Part shown: positions 32,581 to 45,228 of the stretch, piece after piece | Numbering within the stretch: the first letter of the stretch is position 1 | Layout of the letters: the number at the start of each line of letters is the position of its first letter | Origin: Caprella mutica | Lineage: Eukaryota; Arthropoda; Malacostraca; Amphipoda; Caprellidae | Length of the DNA: 64,000 nt | Direction: 5' to 3' | Assembly (NCBI GenBank): GCA_947561585.1 | Contig: CANNZV010004630.1 | Span: 29,335 to 93,334 of the forward strand | The notes under the pieces: model-generated | The model's database searches: none | The model's input: only the letters and a program-made list of their open reading frames with translations | Told to the model about the DNA's origin: nothing | Program-made: the position numbers and the translations under genes

Positions 32581-35230
32581 ATACGAATATTAAATCAAAA
32601 CATATGATGAACATTCTTTTTCTTCAGACTAAAAATTAGCAAGTCGGAAATAAAATAGGTATTGTAGTGTTTTGATTATAAAAATCTTTAAAACTATATA
32701 AATTTTTTAAAAATTCTACCAAATTTCATTCGGCTTGCAGAAAAATGATAAGAAACATTAGCCTCGTTGATTAAAGCAATAAAATAAAATTGCTTGGAGG
32801 GGACCATTAAGCATTGTTTTTTTTTAAATAACGCAATCAAATAACCATTTAATAACTAGCTACAAATGTTTTACATGAATATATTATGTACTCACAATTA
32901 GGATTCAAATTTCTTGAATTTTGAGGATATCTGTTTTTCATTCTTCACATCACGAAGACAAATAGCTACTTACCTGGCACAGGGAACACCTTTATATAAC
33001 CGATGTGAAATGTCTATGACAATCAAAACCTTGCATTCAATATTTAGTTTTATCTTGACATATCTACAAAGAAAAAAATATACAATATTTGCACACGTTG
33101 ATTTCATCCTGTGAACTAATCTTTTTTTCTACATGCATTGTTAAAATTATCACAAAACTTCATTGAGCCAAACTATAAATGTATGATTAAAATAGGTAGA
33201 CTATGAACCAAAACTTTAGCAACAAACTTTTCTTTTCCTTTGAGTTATTTCATACAAAAATTAACATAACAACAAAATTTTATATGGCAATATATAGAAA
33301 ATAGCATGGAAACAAATTTAACGTCAGCAATCAATTTCATCAAATATAAAGAAATATTTGAATGCAGAATTTGAAGCCATATATACCTATGTTTGCAAAT
33401 GCTACACTCTTAAACTTGGTACAGTTACGAGACATTAGTCCAGAGCTTAAACATCATTGGGTATTTTTTGTGTTTTGCCAGTCTACAGCTAAAAATGTGG
33501 AATATTTTACTAAGACTCAGAGTCACAGAGACAAATCTGGGCTCTAATTTAGAAATGTGCAATTTGAGATAAATTTTTATTTAATTCTATGTTTCTGTTT
33601 ATGTACCAGGTTTTGTTTAGAGAGCATTTATTAGAACATTTACGATTATATAATGTTTAAGGAGAATTTATAATTACTTTTTTGATTAAAGAAGAGAATT
33701 TTCTCAATACAATAATGGTGAGTGGAGATAACTAAATAGTAAATTCTGAAGTTCCTGGAGAACATTCTTTTTATCAGAAAATTATTTTGGCAAGGGTTTT
33801 GCATATCCATTTAAAAAATCATCAACCATCACAATTTTTCCAGACTGCAAAATCTAGGATATTTTTAACATTACCTCTGGGCTCTGACTTGTGAGAACAA
33901 TCCCTTATTTTCTTTTCTATAATTTCATGTGTTTTGCTGAATGCATAAGGCGAAATGAGGATTTCTTGGACGTAGAAACCTCAGAACACTATCAGTTTCA
34001 CTGTTTCTGCAATCTGGCCATTTTGCATTTTTGGCCATACTTTGGAATTGGAACATATCTGCTACGGTTTTTTTTGATAAAAGCTTGTTTACAGAACAGG
34101 ATCTTGATAATCCAACAGCTTTCCATATGTATTTTTTGAATAAAACAGCATATCTATTTGTAACAAAAATTTGAAGAGTATGGGACATTTTAAATATTTT
34201 CTGAGCACACAATTGTTAATTTTGTCTTTTATTTTCATGTATTCAGCTAAGAACAGAAGGGTATAAGAGGATTTCTTGGAAAACACTTCACCAGTTTTTG
34301 CAGCTTGGAGTTGTAACGCTACATGTAAAACTAAGTCTGTAGACAAAGAAATAAACGCCATCAATTGAGACTATTATGATACAAACAACTACCTTAAAAC
34401 TATAAAGAAGCTGAAAACTCAATTTTATCACGTCTGAAAGTAACGAAGATCATATCTACATTACGAATTACTCTATTTTCCCGTCACACATCTCGAAAAA
34501 GTGCTAATTGCATCTTGGTACTTGGAAACAGACGCACATCAATTTCACAAAGAATTGCAACACTATTCAACGGAAAAATTAGTTATGATTTTGAGTGTTT
34601 GTAATATAGTTTTCATTCATTTAATAAAAACGAATCGATATCTTTAAAAAACAGAGAATTGTTCTATCCTAATGTTAGTGAAACTAAAAATTCACGGATC
34701 TTAATTATCTACCTAGATTGCATGTAAGATCTGCTCTTTGAGAAGACGAATTTCAATGTTTGTTAATTAAGGTTTCCTTGTATACCACCTATATGATATA
34801 TCCATTATATTTTTTTAAATTGTACATATATTTAAGTTTAAAATGGCATTGACATCATGACGTCACACTCACATTAATTAATTCCCATTCACCCGAGCAG
34901 ATATCGGGATCAGAACTAGTAAAAATAATGGTTATTATTATTCACATTGAAAACTGTACTTTCTATTTAATTTTCATTAGAAATATTATTATTTGGTTAA
35001 AATAGCGTTAGTAAAATTATATGGATTTGAGTTTGAATTGGCAACTTTACAATTTTTTTTCCTGACTTCGATCTTTAAAATGTATTTGTAGGACAGTTAC
35101 TACATTGTTAGAAGTAACTGTTGTCTTCACGTGTTCTGTATAGCGTAATTTAATTAATACACCTGTTATACGAAAATAGTACTGGCCGTGGACGCATGGC
35201 ATCGGCAACGTAAAGTATTGCCAGTACCAA
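32581..35230. other. intergenic, with decayed MITE-like pieces
   Basis: No gene recognised. About 33475-33545 and 33840-34330 contain scattered phrases of the CCAGTCTG elements (GCCAGTCTACAG, CCAGACTGCAAAATC, CAGTTTTTGCAG, TTTCTTGGAAAACACTT), so old copies probably lie here without clear borders. Confidence 0.4.
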
Positions 35231-35398
35231 TAAGTCGTTTATACGTGGTTATACTGTTCAGGGCCGGTGGACATCCGTGAGATGGGCCAACGTCAGGCCT
35301 TTGCTGGCCCAATACATCGAGACCGGCATGACGTGTTGGCCCAGAATTTCGTTCTGAATTGGGCCAACGTTGGCCCAACATTGTAATGTTTACTGGGT
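35231..35398. repeat. GC-rich interspersed repeat fragment (GGGCCAACGTTGG)
   Basis: Stands out from AT-rich surroundings. It ends TTGTAATGTTTACTGGGTAG; a related end (TTAATGTTCACTGGGGG) closes 45765-46073. The phrases GGCCAACGT and CCGGCATGAC are shared by the two. Confidence 0.65.
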
Positions 35399-35973
35399 AG
35401 TTATTTTCATAATACCAATTCTAGCTGTCGATCTTGAATTACATTTTATAATATATATAGTTTAAGAGAAATAAATGGGAATAGGAGACGAAAATCCATT
35501 CATTAAACTTTTAGGAGGATTTCCATATTTCTTGTCATATAACACCCTTTTTTTCGATAAACAGCCTTTTCAATACTTTATGTTTTCCTTACCTTTCACG
35601 AGTCAGCATACTAAGAATAGCAGGAAAGTAGTGTGACTTCACCCTTTCACTTTCAAACGAATCTATTTACTGCAACTAAAGTTTCATTTAAAAATATTAA
35701 AACGAACAACTTATCTAATGATCATAACATGATCTCCATCAAAACTTTCAATTAATTTACCAAAATCATCATTACTCACAAGGAAAAAATATTAGCGTTA
35801 CAGTAATTACGCTAATTAAGCTTTTTGTACAAATTATATTAAAACATAATCTGGTCGAAATCGAAAACTCCTCTATTACATTTACTTAGTAAATCCTCTT
35901 CCACAAAAATATTTCAGTAAAACATTGAATCAAAATCTGTGAACAAGTAAACCCTTTATTGATTTTGTGATTA
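35399..35973. other. intergenic, nothing recognised
   Basis: AT-rich, with no features seen. Confidence 0.4.
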
Positions 35974-35981
35974 ATGATCAT

Positions 35982-37599
35982 TAGGGTTGAGACAATATGC
36001 ACTGCATATTATGCAGTGTATGCACATAAAAATTTAGTGCATATTCGCTGGAAATATGCGTTTCATAAAATGCATATGCATTTTATAAATTGCATATGCA
36101 TTTATAAAACGCATATGCAAAATATATGCATTTATAAAACGCATATACAAAAGATATGCAGAAAATAGTTTTAATTAAAAAAAATTAAACGTATTTCAGT
36201 TAAGTAGACATTCTAGATTTCCATCTATTTCTCGATAGAGGCTGTTACTAAGAAGCCTATGTATTTTTCACCAAATGTTTTTTTTATTAATTGTAAAAAT
36301 AATAAAACACTGAGATGTAGAATGAAAGTTAATATCTTTTTATTGTCAATTTTTATATATTGAAACACTTCTTATAAAGTCTGCTTCCAAGTACATTAAC
36401 AAGTCATAAATATGAAGTATCTTTTATACAGGTAAAGCTCGTACAGCGGACGATCTTTAAACGGTCACCCACTAAAAAAAGATCAAAATTATTCGTTCTT
36501 CTGACCATACAAATCCTACAACGGCCCCTCAAATAATATTATTTATAATTTAACAAATATTTTATTAGTTTACCTAGTATCTAGTCAAACATTGATTATA
36601 TTCAGAGGTATTACAATTTAAAACCAACACTTAACTTATTGTTTTTTCAGTAATTTGATCTTGTCAACCTATTCCTCCTCGTTTTCTTTGATTAGAAAGT
36701 TCTATAGAAATTAAAAAGGTGTAACTATTCTATATTCTATAGTAATATATATATCATTTATTTACCCCAAAAAAAAAATCCAGTAAAAATCAAGATATTA
36801 AATTAGTTATTTTGTTTTTGGTTTAATTAACGAAATATACCATCAAAGAAAACTCCCAATTACAATTGGCCTTATTTCAAAGAAATTAGAGCATATAACG
36901 CTAACCTGAACGCATGAAAAGCATATTTTAAGCATAAAAAGCATATTTTAAGCATAAAGAAATATATTTTTAAGGCATAAAATGCATATAAATATAAAGC
37001 ATAAAAGCCTATTTATCAAGCTTAAAGCATAAAATCCTAATTTTCATAAAGAATATTGTCACAACCCTAGTGATCACTTTTGAGATTGAACTGCCTCACG
37101 CCTCAATTTGCTCTATTGTTGCTAGAATTACTGAGAATGTTGAATCAAAGAACGCAAGATATATTTTCATCATTTCTCTGCTCTGTAGAAGTTTTTGAAG
37201 TTCTCTCTAATAATTATCTGGAATATTAAGAAGCAGAGTTCAACCAAGTTCCCCACCTCAATATAATCTAATCTATAATATTTAAATTTTTGAAGTAGAA
37301 TAAATATCTAGCTCTTATTCATTCGCCTGATGTTTATCATTTATTTATGTAGAAGTTTATCATTAATCAATTTATAATAATAAGCACTTTTTATATGTAT
37401 ATAAATAGAAATTCCATGTGCAAATAGAAAATGCATTTGCAAAATAAAAAATGCATATGCATTTTCTATTTGCATATGGAATTTCTATTAGCATATGCAT
37501 TTCAAGATTTGCATATGCATTTTAAGATTTGCATATGCTTTTTTTATATGCATATGCATTTTTTCACCAATATGCAAGATATGCAAAGTCACAACCCTA
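35982..37599. mobile_element. hAT-like non-autonomous element with GCATATGCATTT sub-terminal repeats
   Basis: 1618 bp. Perfect 8-bp target duplication ATGATCAT at 35974-35981 and 37600-37607. Terminal inverted repeats TAGGGTTGAGAC (left) and TAGGGTTGTGAC (right, reversed). Dense GCATATGCA/ATATGCATTT words fill the first 200 and last 200 bp. A second right-type end (AATATTGTCACAACCCTA, ending about 37068) lies inside and matches the left end even better. No transposase. Confidence 0.85.
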
Positions 37600-37607
37600 A
37601 TGATCAT

Positions 37608-38342
37608 ATTGGTCACGTAGAAAGAGTATGTGATTGGCCGACTTAGAAATTTCAAAATAATTAAAATTTCATATAAATTTCAAATACAACGCAGTCTAGC
37701 CTTACTGACTTTTCCAAAATTACAAGTTTCTGTTATTGCTTCTGTATGACATGTCCATGATTGCGAGAGGAGCCGAGTATCTCTGTGTGTACCTATTGAT
37801 AACCTCTGTACGATAAATACATTGGAATAACTGTGATACAAATTTTCACAATTTAATTGCAGTTAAAAATATTGACAATGGTATATATCTGTACCAGTAA
37901 GTCTATCTTTAATACACATAGTGGTATAAATGTGTACCAATACGTAGTCAACATGTTAAGCGCCATTTTGTTTCATTTCAAAAGAGTAGCTAGTTCCAAT
38001 TCCATTCAAAAATGAATTAGAGGAAAATAATTATTAGTCATTATATACTAAAAATGCTAATAAAATAGCTACATGTTAGTAAACAATATTATTATCAATT
38101 AAATAAAACATAGAAGCCTTTGAACAATACAAGAAACTTCACATTATGCTATGTACATCAGAAGAAAATCTCATCAGAACACGAATTCTGAAACTTTTCA
38201 CACATTAGAAACTATGTACGTCTGGAAAACTGATGTTGAAGAGTACACGGTTACTATATGTAAACAATTGAGAAACAATCAATACGTTGAGACAATGTTC
38301 AACACTCAGTCCATACATGCACCTAATGTTATACACTCAAAG
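37608..38342. other. intergenic, nothing recognised
   Basis: AT-rich. A 76-codon open frame at 38151-38381 runs into the minisatellite and has no recognisable features. Confidence 0.4.
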
Positions 38343-39250
38343 CGCACACAAATTGCAAACACCCAGACCCTGCGCACATGAATTGTAAACATCCAGACCC
38401 TGCGCACATGAATTGCAAACACCCAGACCCTGAGCACGTGAATTGCAAACACCCAGACCCTGAGCACGTGAATTGCACACACCCAGACCCTGCACACATG
38501 AATTGTAAACATCCAGACCCTGCGCACATGAATTGCAGACACCCAGACCCTGAGCACGTGAATTGCAAACACCCAGACCCTGAGCACGTGAATTGCAAAC
38601 ACCCAGACCCTGAGCACGTGAATTGCACACACCCAGACCCTGCACACATGAATTGTAAACATCCAGACCCAGACCACGTGAATTGCAAACACCCTGACCC
38701 TGAGCACGTGAATTGCAAACACCCTGACCCTGAGCACGTGAATTGCAAACACCCAGACCCTGAGCACGTGAATTGCAAACACCCAGACCCTGAGCACGTG
38801 AATTGCAAACACCCAGACCCTGAGCACTTGAATTGCAAACACCCAGACCATGCGTACTTGCATTATAAACACCCAGACCCTGAGCACGTGTATTGCAAAC
38901 ACGCAGACCCTGAGTACGTGTATTACGATCACCCAGACCCTGAGCACATGAATTGCAAACACCCAGACCGCACGTACTTGAATTATAAACATGCAGACCC
39001 TGAGCACGTGTATTGCAAACACGCAGACCCTGAGCACGTGTATTGCAAACACGCAGACCCTGAACACGTGTATTGCAAACACGCAGACCCTGAGCACTTG
39101 AATTGCAAGCACCCAGACCCTGAGCACATGAACTGCAAACACGCAGACCGCGCGTACTTGAATTATAAACACGCAGACCCTAAGTACGTGTATTGCAAAC
39201 ACCTAGACCCTGAGTAAGTGTATTGCAAACACCTAGACCATGAGCAACAG
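38343..39250 (+). repeat. 30-bp minisatellite (AATTGCAAACACCCAGACCC), about 29 copies
   Basis: Head-to-tail 30-bp units with moderate divergence. The length is a multiple of three, so long frames stay open on both strands. The plus-strand frame 38378-39217 (279 codons) reads a ten-residue repeat NCKHPDPEHV / YCKHADPEHV. There is no signal peptide, no convincing upstream exon and a stop (TAA) about 45 bases before the first ATG. Annotated as a repeat; coding status is open. Confidence 0.9.
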
Positions 39251-39910
39251 CATCAGAAACACTCTGACCATGCACACAAGTTTAAAAATATGAAGAATAT
39301 CCTTACAAAGGAGTTAGAAAGATGGTTTAGAGCAGTCAGTACATTGACTAAGAGAGCTGTAGCTCAGCTGGTTACTATTTAGTATTCACAGAGCATAAAT
39401 ATTTTGTTTAAAAATACAATATTTTTCTATTGAATTAAGAATATTTTTTACAGAAGATATTTCATGAACTACAAGATAGGGGTAGAGTTCTTTGAACATC
39501 AAAGAACATCAATTAACTACCTAATGGAATATTAGATCTACCTTGTTGAAGGGGTTTGGAAAATTTAAACATTAATAACATATATTTTAAATTATTTGAA
39601 ATAGCTGTGGATAATTTTACGAACAATGAACTGAAGTGCTTTCTATGATGAATGTAAAGTTAGTAGCTACTACATGACAATGAATAATCTAGGTTGAAAT
39701 ATAATAGGAGGGAAACTATGAAGATTTAACAGCTGATGGTTATGGTATAATCTCAAACAGAATTTTATCAAACTTTATCAGCATTTTGGTGGCTGGGATC
39801 AAATTTTATAGAAATTGTCAAAATTTTGAGAATAAAATTTTTATGGAACATATATGTTACTAATGATTATTAATCCTACGATCTCAAAGCTATTCATCAG
39901 CTTGAAATCA
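39251..39910. other. 3' flank of the BAG gene, nothing recognised
   Basis: AT-rich; it contains the expected 3' UTR of the minus-strand BAG gene below 39911. Confidence 0.4.
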
Positions 39911-41550
39911 TCAGCTGTTTTCAACTTTCGCCAATCTGGACTTGAGTTTATTCGATAGATCATCGACATTACTCTGACTCTGCTGAACTTTGACCACCAT
40001 TGCCTTACGTTCTGTACGTATCTCATCTATACCCTAGGGAGAAAGAAAACATAATTACTACTAAGTCTGTTTCAACTGTCAACTCGAAATATTCATCATC
40101 ATCTCTTTAAAATTTTCGTTGCATACATATGGATATTAATTAGCTACATAATATGAAAAAAAATTTAGTGGAAACTCACGTTGGTTTCCAGGGCATCTAA
40201 TCTGAATAAGAGTTTCATGTGTTCTTCATTAACTCCAGCTAGAGTTTTCAAACTGCTCTTCATATCAGTGACAACGGGGCTGCTTTTAGAAACTTGAGTG
40301 TTGATGCTCTTGGACAATTTGGACACATTCTTGATCATCACCTCTACTTCATTCACCAACTGAAATATATTAGAAGTGATCAAAAGAAGTTTATCAAGAT
40401 AATCTGAATGAAGGGCAACTGAATATAATGTTCAGTTTATCAGCTCACCTGTTTCAAATCTCTGAACGCTGGATTCAGGACACTCTCAGTTTCACTTTTA
40501 GAACTAGACTGCAATAGAAAGAAACAAAAAAAAATTAAAATATGTGTAACATGCAGATATGCATATAGAAGTTTGTAATACATTATTCATATATCGACAT
40601 TGCAAATTTCAGTTAGAATTCAACAGCAGCCTAGGACTGTCATTCAAAGCTGAGAAAAATGTTTAACATTACCCAAACTTTCATTGTTATAAGACCAATC
40701 AACAATGATATTTTAATTAATAACCACTAGCTAGCTACTAGCTAAGCAATGTAATATAACATATCTACTCACAGAATTTGATGATGAACCAGACACTGTG
40801 TTTTTGCGTTTCAGAGCCATCATCTTATCACCAGTCTTCACCTTCAATTCCAACATGGTGTCAGACAATTTCGAGAGCTGTTTTCCTTTATATATAAGCT
40901 TGAGTTCCTCATGTTTTTCACCAGCATCTGCGTCAGCTGGCATTTCCTTCATGATTTCTAAATGTATCTGAAAGAAGAAAAAATTAATACCATGGAATAA
41001 TTATAAATATTAACAATATAAAGTTGGATATAATATTATTATATTGATTGATAATGCCATAATAAAACTAAGGTTAACAAGGATAGGAATATTTCAACAA
41101 CCAACTTTTAGACAAAAAATAGTTTAAAAAAGTAACATTGCTTAAATTAGCTTTTACTTGTAAAAAACATATTTATGTAGATCCATATAATCATGAACAA
41201 CATCATAACTATAAATTAGAAAATGAACTCATAAAGAACTTGAATCTTGTAAGAAATAATAGCTAGCTACCTAGGACAAAGATTTATTTGATTTAAATTA
41301 GAATTTAAAATAAATCCAATTCATGTTGAATGCATGAGCAGTCCCCTTTCATAATTTTGAACAAAATTGATATAGCTAGTATCAAAATGTAACTTTCGAA
41401 ACTCACTAGTGTGATGAGCTCCTGAACTGTTGTGTCTTCAAACACCTCAAGGGTCTCTCGTTTAGCCCCTAAGGTGATTGTGATGTGTATCGGTTCTTTC
41501 CTTTGAAATGACATCATTGACGAGACTGTGTTCACAAACCTACTTAGCAT
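39911..41550 (-). CDS. BAG domain co-chaperone with ubiquitin-like domain (BAG1-like)
   Basis: Five phase-0 coding exons: 41407-41550, 40773-40967, 40449-40508, 40180-40359 and 39911-40033 (TGA), giving 233 aa. Residues about 20-104 form a ubiquitin-like fold (IHITITLGAKRETLEVFEDT; LKLIYKGKQLSKLSDTMLEL; GDKMMALKRK). Residues about 134-225 form a helical BAG domain, with HMKLLFRLDALETN and ERKAMVVKVQQSQ aligning to the conserved second and third helices that bind the Hsp70 ATPase domain. Role: nucleotide exchange on cytosolic Hsp70/Hsc70 and linking it to the proteasome. The start at 41550 gives a short N-terminal extension; Met12 or Met13 could also serve. Confidence 0.9.
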
Positions 41551-42570
41551 TGAGATCTCTTCAGATTTTCACTGTTAACAATTTAAATTTAGTGGTAAAG
41601 CTAGGTGAAAGGAATAATTTTTTGAGCAAGAAAACTTTCAGTAAGTTTTACTAAATAAAATTCAGGAGTCATTTAATGCAAGACAACTGGACGTAGAATA
41701 AAATGCACCATCCGTCCTCTTCACACCAAGAAAATTATCAAAGTTTACTAATGAAATGCCTCATGGAGCTTTTATTCACACTCCACAAACATATAATATA
41801 ACCATTATGAAATAAAATTAGCAATGAATTATCATAAAGTATCACAGAAAGATTTAACCAAAAATATAAAGATGATATTATTGAACTGAATTGAAACACA
41901 TTAGTAGAAATAATCAAAATGAAAAAAAAGGAACATCTAGCTACACTATCATTTTTGTAGTAAACTCTACAAAATTTGATAGCCCATATTTGTTTCCAGG
42001 TGCTTTAGAAGATTAGTTTAATGAATACTCCTACAATACTAGTTTTAGTTTAAAATTGCAAATTCAGTAATTTCAAATCTAAAGAAAGAGAATATACTAG
42101 ATTTGTTATGAATATCAGCTTGATACTCATGAAATGTTCTCGAAAAAATTCTCTATTTTGCATTTTACTCACAAAAATACATAGATGTGGATGAAGAAGT
42201 TCATAAGTGATGGTTCACACTCTCATATTCTCTAGAATGGGTTAGCCTCAGTTTAATACATTAAATATTCTGGTGATGTTAGAAAACATAAGAGTAAATT
42301 GTGCATGTCACAATGAACCCCCCTGTCAGGTCATTTAACAATCATGAATTGTTTAGTACAACAAAGGAGATACAACAAACTACAACCTTTCATAATACAG
42401 TTTGAGTTTCACCAAAAAAATCTAAAAGGTGAAAAATTTGAGATTGAGAGAAATTAAGTTTCCAGCTTATGTGGATCTCTTTACTTTTATGGTTCAAAAC
42501 ATACTTATAGATTTACTTAGGTTGTCAGACAAAGACATGTAATTGATGTAAATATATTAGATAGGAGGAA
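41551..42570. other. 5' flank of the BAG gene, with old MITE-like pieces
   Basis: AT-rich. Around 42120-42180 and 42540-42620 are phrases of the family-3 MITEs (TGTTCTCGAAAAAATTCTC; AATGCTAAAGATGTCCCATA), without clear borders. Confidence 0.4.
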
Positions 42571-42721
42571 AACACGATAGTTCAAAAAGAAAATGCTAAA
42601 GATGTCCCATATTCTCCAGACCGTGACTGGCCATGTTTTACTTTCACAGTTTCAAAGCATGTCTGTTAAAAGTCAATTAGGCCTAATTGTAATTGTTTTA
42701 ATAATTTCAGTGGGACAAAAC

Positions 42722-42926
42722 CCAGTCTGCCAATCAGTCTCCAAAGATTTACAAATTTCTATCCAAAATGGCAAAAAATCACAAAATACTCTCCAATAAT
42801 TACACATAAACATAGGAAATAATTGGAAAATTGTCACCGGATATTTCAGAAGGCCATTTTCAAGGTCTCAACAGGTCAACAGTTGCCAGATAAATTAAAA
42901 AAATTCACTCATCTTTGGCAGACTGG
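42722..42926 (+). mobile_element. MITE, family 2, third copy
   Basis: The ends are CCAGTCTGCCAATCAGTC and CATCTTTGGCAGACTGG. Perfect 8-bp duplication GACAAAAC at 42714-42721 and 42927-42934. Confidence 0.87.
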
Positions 42927-43199
42927 GACAAAACTCCCATATTCTGCTGCTAATTTCTTTTCTGCAGACTGCTGACTGGCAAATTGGATTATTTCATCAG
43001 CCTCTATAACATGGGAACAGGGAAATTAGAATTAATATGAATATCTAAATAATTCAGAACTGAATGTAGAAACTAACAAATTAGTTAAATAAGAAAATAT
43101 ACATTTTCTTCATTCTTGATTTCATAAAGCTAAATTTTAGAAATTTGAGTTAATGTTTCAAGACAATCCCTAAACTAAGGCTGCTCTAGCTTCTAGGTA

Positions 43200-43446
43200 C
43201 CAGTCTGTTTTTCATGGTGAATTCCACCGACTTGACGGCAGAATTTTGTCCCCTATGAAAATAATATTCTGGCAAAGTCGGTTGATTTTTAGCTAATTAT
43301 ATTCCTATGTTACCATTAATTTTTGGTGGATAATAGGGGGAAATGTTGGTGGATCGGATCAAATCATCAGTCAAATTATTGGAAATTGTTGGATTTTTTC
43401 AGCTTTTTGAAAAAGTCAGTGGGATTTTGTGCACCAAAGAGACTGG
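43200..43446 (+). mobile_element. MITE, family 1, third copy
   Basis: The ends are CCAGTCTGTTTTTCATGG and TGCACCAAAGAGACTGG. Perfect 8-bp duplication TCTAGGTA at 43192-43199 and 43447-43454. Confidence 0.87.
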
Positions 43447-43690
43447 TCTAGGTAGGGTGAAGCAGGTAAATTGCGGCCCACTAACTAACTGCGGCCTCTA
43501 ACAACTGAAACGCCATAGCTTCAAAACACTCGTAAAAAACATAAAGTAATAAATTGTACAATGCACTGTGCTTATTTTGATAGCTAGGTATGCAACATTT
43601 TAATGTAATTTCGGTTCAGAATGTTAAAGAGACTCACTTGTGAAGGCCGCAATTAAAAATTAAAGGGCCACAATTTACCAGCGTGACCCT
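43447..43690. repeat. GGCCGCAATTTACC-type repeat
   Basis: The word GGCCGCAATT/AATTGCGGCC recurs. The phrase around CCCACTAACTAACTGCGGCC is the reverse complement of the host sequence around 4115-4600. It is another member of the word-repeat elements, with borders not resolved. Confidence 0.55.
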
Positions 43691-43769
43691 AGGTCCCTAA
43701 TTCAGTAACTCACTATTGAAGCAAACTAGGTAGGTAACCGTCCGTAGGTGTAGCCTGTAGGTCACAGTG

Positions 43770-43945
43770 CTCACTCTGCATAATGTGTCTCTTTTCCCCA
43801 CAGAGATTTTAATTAAAGAGTTACTCTACTCTCTGACTCTAAGCAGCAGATTAAAAATCTCCTGCAGCTAAATTAATGGCAACATAGGAAATAATTCAAA
43901 ATTCTCCCGCAGGCCGCCAGTCCAGTGACTCCAGTCTGGAAGACT
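43770..43945 (+). mobile_element. MITE, family 5 (keyword CTCCCGCAG), diverged copy
   Basis: Matches 44190-44694 and 52981-53160 (AATGTGTCTCTTTTCC, TCTGACTCTAAGCAGC, core TAATGGCAACATAGGAAATA). Ends are eroded. Confidence 0.6.
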
Positions 43946-44087
43946 GCTTAGACTAACAGATGAACTCTATATGCTAAATGCTGCGGATTAAATTTTTTTT
44001 AGCAATTAACAATTAATTTTTGAAGTCTGTAAAACTCCAACAGAGTAATTAGTTCATCAGAAAGCACCTATTTTTCCAGACTGGCCA

Positions 44088-44694
44088 CCAGTTTACAGAA
44101 ACTGGTAAAGTGTTCATCTCTTATTCTGTTTGTAGCCAAATTAATGTAAAAATATAGGGATTAATTCAGAAGTGTTCGTATGGTCGTACCCAGTCTGCAG
44201 AATGTGTCCCTTCTCCCAGACTACCGCAGAGATTTTAATTGGAGACACAGATACTCTCTGACTCTCAGTAGCTGATTCAGAATCTCCCGCAGCTCCAAGT
44301 AATAAAGCATGTCCAAACTCGCCATTTTAATGGCGAGTTTGTGACAGTTATTTTGAGCCCTTCAATTGCAAATGGCGAGTTTTATCTACTTTTCTCCTAT
44401 GCTACAATGTTATTTTGGAGAGAATTTATGAAAATTTGATCATTTTGGAGAGAATTTGTTGAATTTTGGAGAGAGCTGGAGAGACAAATGGCGAGTTTAT
44501 GAGACATACTATTTTACTTGGCCGCAGCTAAATTAATTGTAACATAAGAATTAATTCAAAATCTCCCGCAGCTAAATTAATGGTAACATAGGAATTAATT
44601 CAAGATCTCCCGCAGAGATCTCCAATTTCTAAATATTCAATCAAAACTCCAGCAGAGAGTCTTGGAAAAATGTTCCATATTCTGCAGAATGGGG
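44088..44694 (+). mobile_element. nested MITEs running into an assembly gap
   Basis: 44088-44189 is the left part of a family-3 element (TTACAGAAACTGGTAAAGTG). At 44190 a family-5 element starts (CCAGTCTGCAGAATGTG) with repeated CTCCCGCAGCTAAATTAATG and the core GGTAACATAGGAATTAATTC. It reaches a TTCTGCAGAATGGGG string just before the Ns. It is interrupted by 44295-44521. Confidence 0.7.
44295..44521 (-). mobile_element. MITE, CCAAGTAA family, intact copy
   Basis: Starts CCAAGTAATAAAGCATG and ends ACTATTTTACTTGG. Perfect 8-bp duplication CCGCAGCT at 44287-44294 and 44522-44529. It contains the perfect palindrome of CGCCATT around 44310-44335 and three TTTTGGAGAGA words. Confidence 0.87.
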
Positions 44695-45228
44695 NNNNNN
44701 NNNNNNNNNNNNNNNNNNNNNNNNNNNNNNNNNNNNNNNNNNNNNNNNNNNNNNNNNNNNNNNNNNNNNNNNNNNNNNNNNNNNNNNNNNNNNNNNNNNN
44801 NNNNNNNNNNNNNNNNNNNNNNNNNNNNNNNNNNNNNNNNNNNNNNNNNNNNNNNNNNNNNNNNNNNNNNNNNNNNNNNNNNNNNNNNNNNNNNNNNNNN
44901 NNNNNNNNNNNNNNNNNNNNNNNNNNNNNNNNNNNNNNNNNNNNNNNNNNNNNNNNNNNNNNNNNNNNNNNNNNNNNNNNNNNNNNNNNNNNNNNNNNNN
45001 NNNNNNNNNNNNNNNNNNNNNNNNNNNNNNNNNNNNNNNNNNNNNNNNNNNNNNNNNNNNNNNNNNNNNNNNNNNNNNNNNNNNNNNNNNNNNNNNNNNN
45101 NNNNNNNNNNNNNNNNNNNNNNNNNNNNNNNNNNNNNNNNNNNNNNNNNNNNNNNNNNNNNNNNNNNNNNNNNNNNNNNNNNNNNNNNNNNNNNNNNNNN
45201 NNNNNNNNNNNNNNNNNNNNNNNNNNNN
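44695..45228. other. assembly gap, 534 N
   Basis: All positions are N. Open frames spanning it are artefacts. Confidence 1.

Noticed and set aside
38306..39202. Three long minus-strand frames over the 30-bp minisatellite
   Set aside because: They exist only because the unit length is divisible by three; no start context, exons or silent-change pattern favour them.
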